Assembly: GCA_017407305.1 (NCBI GenBank)
Contig: JAFQWS010000075.1
Coordinates: 1-8,842 of the forward strand
DNA length: 8,842 bases
Reading direction: 5' to 3'
Origin: Clostridia bacterium
Lineage (GTDB): Bacteria; Bacillota; Clostridia; Christensenellales; CAG-314
Below are positions 1 through 6,259 of this stretch, one piece after another. The notes below the pieces were generated by a model. That model was not told the origin of the DNA. It worked only from the letters and a program-made list of their open reading frames with translations, and searched no databases. A program made the position numbers and the translations under genes. Numbering within the stretch: position 1 is the stretch's first letter; each line of letters starts with the position of its first letter.

Positions 1-384
1 GAAATTTTGGAAAGAATCGTTCAAGGGGAAGGCAAAATGGAAGACCTTACTACCTTGGAAGAACTTGCCGATATGATAAGCAACACTGCTTTGTGTGGTT
101 TGGGCAAAACTGCCCCCAGTCCCGTCCAAAGCACGTTGAAATATTTCCGTGACGAATACGTTGCACACGTAAACGGCACTTGCCCCACCGGCAACTGCCA
201 AAAACTCAAAAAGATTTATATTGACAAAGATTTGTGCAAAGGTTGCTCCAAATGTTCCAGAACCTGCCCTGTTGGTGCAATTTCCGGAAAAATCAAAGAG
301 CCTTTCGTCATTGATCCTGCAAAATGTATCAAGTGTGGTTCATGCGTAGATGCATGTCCTTTCAAAGCAATTAAGGAGGCGTAA
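1..384 (+). CDS. hydB: NADH-binding-type hydrogenase subunit (NuoF/HndC/HydB family), C-terminal part only
   Basis: The reading frame is open from base 1, so the gene begins upstream and only about the last 127 residues are present. What remains is the C-terminal iron-sulfur part of the flavin subunit of NAD(P)-linked [FeFe] hydrogenases. The Cys in the ALCGLG motif (codon 94-96) matches the fourth ligand of the N3-type [4Fe-4S] cluster of NuoF; the other three ligands and the FMN/NAD-binding region would lie off the window. After a CPTGNC motif comes a two-[4Fe-4S] ferredoxin domain with the patterns CKGCSKCSRTCP and CIKCGSCVDACP. That extra ferredoxin tail is typical of HndC/HydB rather than of respiratory NuoF. 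In the family this subunit exchanges electrons between NAD(P)H and the catalytic subunit in the cytoplasm. It is followed after two bases by hydA, whose ribosome binding site lies within this gene's 3' end. NADH versus NADPH use, and electron bifurcation, cannot be decided from this fragment. Confidence 0.9.
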   Translation, partial: EILERIVQGEGKMEDLTTLEELADMISNTALCGLGKTAPSPVQSTLKYFRDEYVAHVNGTCPTGNCQKLKKIYIDKDLCKGCSKCSRTCPVGAISGKIKEPFVIDPAKCIKCGSCVDACPFKAIKEA

Positions 385-386
385 TC

Positions 387-2078
387 ATGGCAGATTTTGT
401 TTATATTGATGGAATGCCCATCCAAATTGAAGATGAAAAAAACTTGTTGCAACTTATTAGAAAAGCCGGAATAAAACTTCCCACTTTTTGCTACCACTCC
501 GATTTGTCGGTGTACGGCGCTTGCAGAATGTGTATGGTGGAAAACGAAAGAGGTCAACTGGAAGCAGCCTGCTCCACCCCTCCTCGTCCCGGTATGTCGG
601 TAAAAACCAACACCGAAAGATTGCGCAAATATAGAAAAATGATTTTGGAATTGTTGTTGGCAAATCACTGCCGTGACTGCACCACTTGTGAAAACAACGG
701 CCAATGCAAATTGCAACAACTTGCCGAAAGATATCACATTGAGGGCGTACGCTTCCCCAACACAGCAAAAAATCACGTTGACACTTCTTCCGTGAGCATT
801 TTGCGTGATGCAAGCAAATGTATCCTTTGTGGTGACTGCGTGCGTATGTGCAACGAAATTCAAAACGTTGGTGCAATTGACTTTGCACACCGTGGCGCAA
901 AAACAACCATCAGCACCGCATTTGATATTCCCATTGCTCAATCTCCTTGCGTTGGTTGTGGTCAATGCGCAGCAGTTTGCCCCACCGGTGCAATTGTTGT
1001 AAGAAACAACACGGACAAAGTTTGGCATGCACTCAGCGACAATGCAATCAAAACGTCCGTACAAGTTGCTCCTGCCGTTCGTGTGGCCATTGGCAAAGAA
1101 TTTGGTCTCAACGAAGGGGAAAACGCCATGGGCAAAATTGTTTCCGCTCTTAGACGTATCGGATTTGACGAAGTTTACGACACGGTAACAGGCGCAGATT
1201 TGACCGTCTTGGAAGAAAGTGAAGAGTTTCTTGGTCGCATTGCCGACAACGAAAACTTGCCTTTGTTTACCTCTTGCTGTCCTGCATGGGTAAATTATTG
1301 CGAAAAGAAACACCCCGAACTTTTACCCAACATTTCCACTTGCCGTTCTCCCATGCAAATGTTTGCATCCCTTTTGAAAGAAGAAAGCAAACAAGGCAGT
1401 CGCAAACTTTTCCACGTGGCAATCATGCCTTGTACAGCCAAAAAGTTTGAAGCAATCCGTCCGGAATTCCAAGAAGACGGCAACCCTCACGTTGACGCTG
1501 TTTTAACAACACAAGAACTTATTCGTATGATTAAAGAAGCAGGCGTAGTCTTTGAAGATTTGGAACCGGAAGCAGTTGACAATCCTTTCGGTCAAGCATC
1601 CGGCGCAGGTGTCATCTTTGGTGTAACAGGTGGCGTTACCGAAGCAGTTTTACGTAGAGTTTCCTCTGACAAATCTCGCACCCATTTGCAAACAATCACA
1701 CATCTTGGAGTTCGTGGCAACGAAGGTGTCAAAGAATTTGACCTTCCCTATGGCGACAAAGTTCTTCACATTGCAGTTGTAAGTGGCCTTTCCAATGCCG
1801 AATCTATCATCAAACGTATGGAAAAGGGCGAACACTTTGACTTGGTGGAAGTTATGGCTTGCCCCGGTGGTTGCGTAAGCGGTGCCGGTCAACCCTTTGC
1901 ACATTTGGATGGCAAACTTGCCCGAGGCAAAGGATTGTACACCACCGACAAGGTTTCCACCATTAGACGTTCGGAAGAAAACCCTGTTATGTTGTCTTTG
2001 TATAACGGAATTTTGAAAGGTAAAGTGCACAAATTGTTGCACGTACACTATACCAAACATGAAGGAGAACAAAAATGA
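387..2078 (+). CDS. hydA: [FeFe] hydrogenase catalytic subunit (HydA/HndD type)
   Basis: This 563-residue cytoplasmic enzyme interconverts protons plus electrons and H2. Its start follows AAGGAGG (373-379) at 7 nt spacing. The cluster layout closely follows clostridial hydrogenase I: N-terminal [2Fe-2S] ligands C35, C46, C49 and C62; a His-Cys3 [4Fe-4S] site H94, C98, C101 and C107; and two [4Fe-4S] motifs at C145/148/151/155 and C188/191/194/198. The H-cluster motifs are TSCCPAW (C298 as ligand, C297 as proton-transfer Cys), MPCTAKKFE (C349) and MACPGGCVSGAGQP (C492, C496). Aligned from memory with the Clostridium pasteurianum enzyme, the proton path residues also seem kept (E277, E280, S317), so the protein should be active. 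The small-subunit-like tail ends in an LLHVHY motif near residue 553, and there is no extra C-terminal [2Fe-2S] domain as in Thermotoga HydA. The preceding HydB-like gene points to NAD(P)H-linked and possibly bifurcating function. Alanine in TSCCPAW replaces the glycine of the textbook motif; I take it as family variation. Confidence 0.97.
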   Translation: MADFVYIDGMPIQIEDEKNLLQLIRKAGIKLPTFCYHSDLSVYGACRMCMVENERGQLEAACSTPPRPGMSVKTNTERLRKYRKMILELLLANHCRDCTTCENNGQCKLQQLAERYHIEGVRFPNTAKNHVDTSSVSILRDASKCILCGDCVRMCNEIQNVGAIDFAHRGAKTTISTAFDIPIAQSPCVGCGQCAAVCPTGAIVVRNNTDKVWHALSDNAIKTSVQVAPAVRVAIGKEFGLNEGENAMGKIVSALRRIGFDEVYDTVTGADLTVLEESEEFLGRIADNENLPLFTSCCPAWVNYCEKKHPELLPNISTCRSPMQMFASLLKEESKQGSRKLFHVAIMPCTAKKFEAIRPEFQEDGNPHVDAVLTTQELIRMIKEAGVVFEDLEPEAVDNPFGQASGAGVIFGVTGGVTEAVLRRVSSDKSRTHLQTITHLGVRGNEGVKEFDLPYGDKVLHIAVVSGLSNAESIIKRMEKGEHFDLVEVMACPGGCVSGAGQPFAHLDGKLARGKGLYTTDKVSTIRRSEENPVMLSLYNGILKGKVHKLLHVHYTKHEGEQK

Positions 2079-2323
2079 TTGAACTTTACGTATGTATCGG
2101 TAGTGCCTGCCATATTCACGGTGCACACAACGTTGTACAAACTTTTCAACACCTTATCGAACAATACCAATTGAACGATAAAGTTGTACTTAAAGCAACC
2201 TTTTGTTTGAAACAATGTAGCGAAACAGGTGTTTCGGTGACTTTGAACGACAAAAAATATCGCATCAAAGCAGAAGAAGCACGTTCCTTTTTCAAAACAA
2301 ACGTTCTTCCTTTGGCTCAATAA
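2075..2323 (+). CDS. Small thioredoxin-fold [2Fe-2S] ferredoxin (NuoE/HydC C-terminal-domain-like)
   Basis: This 82-residue protein overlaps the hydA stop by four bases (ATGA at 2075-2078) and has its own AAGGAG at 2062-2067, so it is translated with hydA. Four cysteines, C7 and C12 (CIGSAC) plus C44 and C48 (CLKQC), match the spacing of the thioredoxin-like [2Fe-2S] ferredoxins that form the C-terminal half of NuoE and HydC. The alternating strand/helix pattern fits that fold. It lacks the N-terminal helical bundle of full-length NuoE, which is about 160 residues, so it is a free-standing ferredoxin domain. It is likely a small electron-transfer subunit or carrier of the hydrogenase. A full-length HydC may be encoded upstream outside the window. 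The family is clear from the cysteines and the context; the partner and the redox role are inferred. Confidence 0.85.
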   Translation: MIELYVCIGSACHIHGAHNVVQTFQHLIEQYQLNDKVVLKATFCLKQCSETGVSVTLNDKKYRIKAEEARSFFKTNVLPLAQ

Positions 2324-2330
2324 ACAAGCA

Positions 2331-2364
2331 AAAAAATGAGTACCAATTTGGTACTCATTTTTTT
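2331..2364. terminator. Bidirectional intrinsic terminator between the hydrogenase operon and the Nudix gene
   Basis: A perfect 9-bp stem, ATGAGTACC (2336-2344) with GGTACTCAT (2350-2358), encloses a 5-nt loop. Five A residues lie before it and six T residues after it, so it gives a U-tailed hairpin in both directions. It starts 8 bases after the ferredoxin stop codon and ends just before the stop of the Nudix gene on the other strand, so it can end both converging transcripts. Confidence 0.9.
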
Positions 2365-2365
2365 G

Positions 2366-2875
2366 CTATTTTTTGTAAATTGATTGAAAAAGATTGTAAA
2401 CTTCGTGGTAATATCTGCTGGAATTTACTATTTGCGAGTTTTTGTCCATTTGACAAACCTCTTCCAGCGTCAGCCATGCCGTTTGGCGCACCTCTTCTTC
2501 TTGCAAAATTGGTTGCACTTCGCCGTCCACGACAAACAACCACGAATCAAAAATGTCGTGATATTGAGGACGCATTTGAGATTTTACAAAATGATTGGGG
2601 CAATTGGAAACGTCTATGCCCAGTTCCTCTTTGACTTCTCTAATTGCACCTTGCAAGGAAGTTTCTCCCGTCAAAAGAGAACCGCCTGTACGTTCCCACA
2701 ACAATTGGTCGGTACATCCAACCTGTCTTTGAGCAAGCAAAATTTTTCCCTGTTTGTTCATAATCCAACAGTGAATTACAATGTGAAAATAACCGTCGGG
2801 GACAGGCTCTCCACGTTTGTGTGTTAAGTTGGTGGGTTGACGATTTTTGTCAACCAAATCCCATATTTCTGCCAT
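2366..2875 (-). CDS. Nudix hydrolase (IPP-isomerase-like/YfcD-type subgroup)
   Basis: This 169-residue protein has a perfect Nudix box at residues 65-87: G65, E71, then R79-E80-V81, E83-E84 and G86-I87, fitting GX5EX7REUXEEXGU. The box carries the Mg2+-binding glutamates used to hydrolyse nucleoside diphosphates linked to another moiety. The N-terminus (MAEIWDLVDKNR, then HKRGEPVPDGYFH) resembles the Nudix subgroup often annotated as isopentenyl-diphosphate isomerase-like or YfcD-like. It lacks clear support for true isomerase function, and the substrate cannot be told. Its ATG follows the stop of the TIR/STAND/HD gene after one base (TAA-A-ATG on the - strand). I see no good Shine-Dalgarno sequence in the 25 bases before it, so translation probably depends on reinitiation or coupling. 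That ties its synthesis to the large protein and hints at a joint job in nucleotide or NAD-derivative turnover, which is inference. The other view is a housekeeping sanitation enzyme that happens to share the transcript. Confidence 0.92.
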   Translation of the reverse strand: MAEIWDLVDKNRQPTNLTHKRGEPVPDGYFHIVIHCWIMNKQGKILLAQRQVGCTDQLLWERTGGSLLTGETSLQGAIREVKEELGIDVSNCPNHFVKSQMRPQYHDIFDSWLFVVDGEVQPILQEEEVRQTAWLTLEEVCQMDKNSQIVNSSRYYHEVYNLFQSIYKK

Positions 2876-2876
2876 T

Positions 2877-5840
2877 TTAACTTAATTTTTCAAATACTTC
2901 TTTAAATTTGGGGTTGTTTGTGATAAGTTTTGTTGCAATTTCTCTTGTGATGGGGGTTTTTACCGAGTTCAAACCACGCAACCAACGTCTTGCATCATCC
3001 AATGCAAAATTTTCGGGGTATTGAAGATAGTAAAGACAAAATTGATATATAGCTTGAATTTCGTCAATGTCTTTGGCAATGCGTGCGTTGACGTTGTCTT
3101 GCTTATACCACTTTTCCCAACAATCGTCGTACAAATAAAAGTTGCCCATTTGTGGATAGGTGCTGTTGTACCACAAATCTTTCATTACACGATATTCTTT
3201 TCGGTTGTAGTAGTCGAGGTCTTTCAGTTTTTCTTCACGAGGGATGTCGCCTGTGTCCCTTTCGCCAAGATCGTGAATAAGCAACATATTCAAAATTGTT
3301 TGCTTGTCATAGCCTTGTTGGTCAATGGTTTCGGGCAAATGCAACATTGCCAAAAGCCAACAACTGTACATATGTTCGACAATGTTTTCCCCTTGTTGGA
3401 TGCCACGCATTGTCCAACCTGTACGATCAACTTGCACTGCTTGGCTGTATTTATCGTACAATCTTGAAGGGACAAAGGTGTCAATTTCTTGCAATTCTTT
3501 TTGCATCCAAACAAAATATTCTCTTACTTGGGGATAGTCGTAAATTTCACCTTGTTGCAAAACCCACTCAACGTATTCTTTTGCAGGTTCAACGTAGGGT
3601 TTTACGTCCAAGGTTTTGGGATCGCTTGATTCAATTCGTGCTTGAATTAAACTGCAAAGGGTAAACAATTCCAAAATTGCAACGATATTGAAAGAATAAT
3701 ATTGTTCCATACGCTTGGACAAGGACAAGCAAATAAATCTCAACGTTGCTTCCCCTTTTGTCAAATCGTCTACAAAATTAAGTTGGTCGTTGCCCGGAAC
3801 GTAAAGTTTGTCTCCGTAGTATTCCAAGTGGAAACCACGATTGACTCCGTTGGCAACGTCATCCCACAATAAACTTTCGATATATTCTTTTAGGTAACGT
3901 TTGTCCTCTCTATAAATTGCGCTGACGTATGCACCACGCAACAAAAATGCCGACATGCGTTTTTCCGTCAAATTGCCGTTTTGTGTTGCAAAATAGTTTT
4001 TCTTTTCCTTTTCGACAATCTCTTTGAGCAATTGAACGCTTTCTTCTTTGCAACCGTGAGATTTCATTCTGCCCAACCAAAAGGTCATTTCACTTTTGCA
4101 AAAACCGGGCAATTCGTCATAGGATGACTTTGCAAGTTGCAAAATTTTGTTTTCGTAACCACTGATTTGACTAATCATCTTGGTGACGAAACGAGTGACA
4201 CTCTTGGGCAAGACCATATCGAAAAACTTCAAGTTGTTTTTGTTGCCATTGGCAACTTCTTCCAAAGTAGTTTCAAATTCTTTGACGTAGTGTCTTGCAA
4301 TCAAATAGTCCAACACGCTTCTGTGCTTTCTTATCAACTGCCACTTTGGATCAAAGAAAAAGTCGCTGTCGGTAAATTCCAAACTGCCATATTCATATTC
4401 AAAGGCAAGTTTTGATGCATAGTCCAATTCGCTGACACGATGCCCCACTGCATCCATTGCCAAAGCATAATACATTGTTCCAATATCGCTGTCTTCGTTG
4501 CCAAGATAGTTTTGCCACTTTTGCAAAAGTTGAGCCGTCCAATAGGCATCCAAAGACAACAAATTGGCTTTAAAAAACTGATTGTAAATTTGTTCAATTT
4601 GCAAACCAGAAGCAATTTGAATGTCAAAAGCCTTGATGCAGTTTTGCAAAAAGTCCATACTTGCTTGTTTGTTGTATAACTTCAAAGAGCGAATACGCAC
4701 AAAGTAGTCGAAGTTTGTGGTTGCAAGTGGATGTGGATTGATAAGTTGGCGAGGATTTACTGTAAAGTCTGTATCCAAACTGATGACGTACTTGCAGTTT
4801 AATTTTTCCAAAAAGCTGTTTACAATGGGATAAAGGTGATTTTTACCAGAGGAAAAATTTCTTACGCTGTCAACGATGATGAGAGGAATTTCTTTTGCTT
4901 TTTCCGAAATTGCAGAAATTTCCTCAAAGTCCATTTTTACCCTTGTGGACAATGCATTGCCTTGAGAAAGCAAAGCATCTCTTTCATACATTGCCAAGTC
5001 AACGTAAAAAGGAAGAACGTTTTGTTGGCTTTTTTGCAAATACAAATAAAGGTATTGCAACAAACGATTTTTGTAAGAACCCAAAGGGCCTTTTATTTTT
5101 GCCAATCTCTTGTTGGCACTTTGTTCAACGTTGGAAAAAATGCCAAGCAAACTGTCTGCAACGCTTTCAAAAGATTGCACTTGTTCTTGCTTTTTGATGG
5201 TTGTAACGTCTTTATATACCAAAGAAAGTTGGTCAATTTTTTGTTTAATTTCTTCCAAAGACTTGTCTTTGATGGCATTGGCACCCTTGTGCAAAAAACG
5301 AGAAGAGAAATTGTGTGCTTGAATTTTTGCATCAAACACTTTAGTTGCAACAACTTCACTTTCAACCTTTTGAGAAAAATTCAAACTGCTTTTTACCCAT
5401 TCGAGCAATCTTTCTTTTGCAACGTTGTTTTTGTTGTCTTGGAAATGTGCCGAACCGCCAAACATAGGGTGCAAATCTCCTGCACTTTCGGCTGTAAGTC
5501 CATCAAATGCGTACACTCTTGCACGACCGTTGGGGTTTTGTCTGACGCTGTTGTAAAAAGCCATAACTTCGGCATACAAATACTTTCCATAGGTGGCAGT
5601 CAACTTTGCTCTGTCCAAATGGCTGTTGGCAACCAACAAAAACAACTTGGATGAACACGCCACTTCGGGTGTTATGTCAAAACCACCACTTGGATTGGAA
5701 ATGGGATTTAAATATACGTTGATTCCGTCAAAATTTTTTACCAAAAAGTAATAAATTTCTTTGGCTTTTTGCATTGAACCAAATGCGTCATCGGTGCCGT
5801 GATAGGCAATAAAAATGTCGTAGGATTGTTCTTTTTGCAT
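2877..5840 (-). CDS. TIR - STAND/NACHT-like NTPase - helical region - HD phosphohydrolase fusion protein
   Basis: This 987-residue protein has no signal peptide or membrane segment. Residues 5-150 look like a TIR domain: strand YDIFIAYHG (7-15), strand INVYLNP (40-46) with a BB-like loop, core strand SKLFLLVANSHL (64-75), and helix YLYAEVMAF holding E91, the likely NADase glutamate. Residues 245-520 look like a STAND-type P-loop NTPase: KGPLGSYKNRLL (250-261) as a degenerate Walker A, IPLIIVDS as Walker B with D324, KYVISLDTD as sensor-like strand, and KHRSVLDYLIARHY (505-518) like the conserved segment after the winged helix in NACHT proteins. About 520-800 is mainly helical with no motif I recognise. 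Residues 800-987 form an HD domain of YfbR/HDDC2 type: RTGW (806-809), H823, H856-D857 in LLIHDLGE, GD at 864-865, and D926 in KDIDEIQ, so all expected metal ligands are present. The start has AAAGGA about 8-10 nt upstream. By analogy it may be an immune NTPase that depletes NAD+ and/or deoxynucleotides when triggered. Codon use resembles the neighbours. Confidence 0.88.
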   Translation of the reverse strand: MQKEQSYDIFIAYHGTDDAFGSMQKAKEIYYFLVKNFDGINVYLNPISNPSGGFDITPEVACSSKLFLLVANSHLDRAKLTATYGKYLYAEVMAFYNSVRQNPNGRARVYAFDGLTAESAGDLHPMFGGSAHFQDNKNNVAKERLLEWVKSSLNFSQKVESEVVATKVFDAKIQAHNFSSRFLHKGANAIKDKSLEEIKQKIDQLSLVYKDVTTIKKQEQVQSFESVADSLLGIFSNVEQSANKRLAKIKGPLGSYKNRLLQYLYLYLQKSQQNVLPFYVDLAMYERDALLSQGNALSTRVKMDFEEISAISEKAKEIPLIIVDSVRNFSSGKNHLYPIVNSFLEKLNCKYVISLDTDFTVNPRQLINPHPLATTNFDYFVRIRSLKLYNKQASMDFLQNCIKAFDIQIASGLQIEQIYNQFFKANLLSLDAYWTAQLLQKWQNYLGNEDSDIGTMYYALAMDAVGHRVSELDYASKLAFEYEYGSLEFTDSDFFFDPKWQLIRKHRSVLDYLIARHYVKEFETTLEEVANGNKNNLKFFDMVLPKSVTRFVTKMISQISGYENKILQLAKSSYDELPGFCKSEMTFWLGRMKSHGCKEESVQLLKEIVEKEKKNYFATQNGNLTEKRMSAFLLRGAYVSAIYREDKRYLKEYIESLLWDDVANGVNRGFHLEYYGDKLYVPGNDQLNFVDDLTKGEATLRFICLSLSKRMEQYYSFNIVAILELFTLCSLIQARIESSDPKTLDVKPYVEPAKEYVEWVLQQGEIYDYPQVREYFVWMQKELQEIDTFVPSRLYDKYSQAVQVDRTGWTMRGIQQGENIVEHMYSCWLLAMLHLPETIDQQGYDKQTILNMLLIHDLGERDTGDIPREEKLKDLDYYNRKEYRVMKDLWYNSTYPQMGNFYLYDDCWEKWYKQDNVNARIAKDIDEIQAIYQFCLYYLQYPENFALDDARRWLRGLNSVKTPITREIATKLITNNPKFKEVFEKLS

Positions 5841-5865
5841 ATTCTTTTCCTTTTCTTTGGAAATA

Positions 5866-5880
5866 AATTCTATTAGAATT
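5866..5880. repeat. 15-bp palindrome over the -10/start region of the TIR gene promoter, candidate operator
   Basis: AATTCTA-T-TAGAATT is a perfect 7-1-7 inverted repeat. It overlaps the first bases of the -10 box (5878-5883 on the - strand) and covers the expected transcription start. A repressor bound here would block the promoter. The sequence is AT-rich, so chance is possible. No regulator gene is visible in the window. Confidence 0.4.
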
Positions 5881-5906
5881 ATAACCTAAATTTCCAACTA
5901 TTGCAA
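5878..5906 (-). promoter_or_regulatory. Sigma-A-type promoter of the TIR/STAND/HD - Nudix operon
   Basis: On the - strand, TTGCAA (5901-5906) is followed by a 17-nt spacer and a perfect TATAAT (5878-5883). Transcription should start near 5871, leaving a leader of about 30 nt before the ATG at 5840. The nearly consensus boxes suggest good basal expression unless repressed. No other likely promoter is seen before the Nudix gene. Confidence 0.75.
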
Positions 5907-5964
5907 GAGTCATTTAGTAAAAGGTAAAAATACTTTTATTGTGAAAATAAATTTTAGCCAATAC

Positions 5965-5992
5965 TTGACATTGTCACAAAATAGGTTAAAAT
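5965..5992 (+). promoter_or_regulatory. Sigma-A-type promoter of the M-box/mgtE unit
   Basis: A perfect TTGACA (5965-5970) is followed by 16 nt and TAAAAT (5987-5992), putting the start near 5999 and giving a leader of about 260 nt. The -35 box lies within a short inverted repeat, TGACA-T-TGTCA (5966-5976), which may be chance. The promoter diverges from that of the TIR operon; the two -35 boxes are about 58 bp apart. Confidence 0.75.
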
Positions 5993-6015
5993 AATAGTAT
6001 AAAATTGATAAAAAA

Positions 6016-6175
6016 AAATCGTTCTGGTAGGTAAGGCTACCAAGGGGATATGGATTGCTACCGCAAAAAGGTGGAGACACTTTTTTCGCAGGTCAGCAGA
6101 AAATGTCGAAACCAAGGCATTTTTTAATGCAATTTCACCGCCCTTTGATGCTAAAGCTTGTATGGTGACGAAACT
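6016..6175 (+). promoter_or_regulatory. M-box (ykoK-type) Mg2+-sensing riboswitch aptamer
   Basis: The leader shows the conserved blocks of the M-box in order. There is a GGTAG-GTAAGG-CTACC hairpin (6026-6041), then GGGGATATGGATTGCTACCGC (6044-6064 region), and a hairpin with a GAGA tetraloop (6065-6086). After these come TCAGCAGAAAATGTCG, a GCATT/AATGC stem (6117-6130), and the 3' block TTTGATGCTAAAGC (6144-6157). A short outer stem can form between TCGTT (6019-6023) and GACGA (6167-6171). M-box RNAs bind several Mg2+ ions and shut down Mg2+ transporter genes when Mg2+ is ample. The downstream gene is mgtE, the classic target, and a terminator follows before the ribosome binding site, so control is by transcription attenuation. 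The edges are approximate. Together with the promoters and terminator this accounts for the 419-base gene-free stretch 5841-6259. Confidence 0.93.
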
Positions 6176-6205
6176 TATTGCCCATTTTGCACTCGTTTTG
6201 TTGTT

Positions 6206-6241
6206 GTCTTTGCCTATCAACGGTCAAAGACTTTTTTTTTT
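6206..6241 (+). terminator. Riboswitch-controlled intrinsic terminator before mgtE
   Basis: The stem GTCTTTG (6206-6212) with CAAAGAC (6225-6231) is followed directly by ten T residues (6232-6241), a strong U-tailed hairpin. It lies between the M-box aptamer and the mgtE ribosome binding site (6245-6251), so it would stop transcription before the gene. The 3' arm TCAAAG (6224-6229) can alternatively pair with CTTTGA (6143-6148) in the aptamer 3' block, a possible antiterminator in low Mg2+. Confidence 0.88.
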
Positions 6242-6259
6242 GCTAAGGAGGTGCCTAAA

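Noticed and set aside
7..9. TTG at base 7 as the start of the first gene
   Set aside because: The frame is open to base 1 and the product is only the C-terminal end of a large subunit, so the gene is truncated by the window edge.
216..1313. Long open frame on the - strand (365 codons) opposite the hydrogenase genes
   Set aside because: It is antisense to clear Fe-S cluster motifs of hydB and hydA, has no recognisable domain or good ribosome binding site, and its composition is explained by the codon use of the real genes.
4836..5654. Open frame on the + strand (272 codons) opposite the TIR/STAND gene
   Set aside because: It is antisense to the TIR and NTPase motifs, is rich in C and F, and has no ribosome binding site or domain.
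5966..5976. TGACA-T-TGTCA inverted repeat over the -35 of the mgtE promoter as an operator
   Set aside because: Five-base arms that include the consensus TTGACA are easily explained by the promoter itself, and the M-box already accounts for regulation.
6158..6259. Upstream start for mgtE at 6158
   Set aside because: This stretch is the 3' part of the M-box and the terminator; the ATG at 6260 has an ideal AAGGAGG, and MgtE proteins begin near there.
5841..6259. Hidden small gene in the divergent intergenic region
   Set aside because: The space is taken up by two promoters, the riboswitch and the terminator; no short frame with a ribosome binding site other than that of mgtE stood out.
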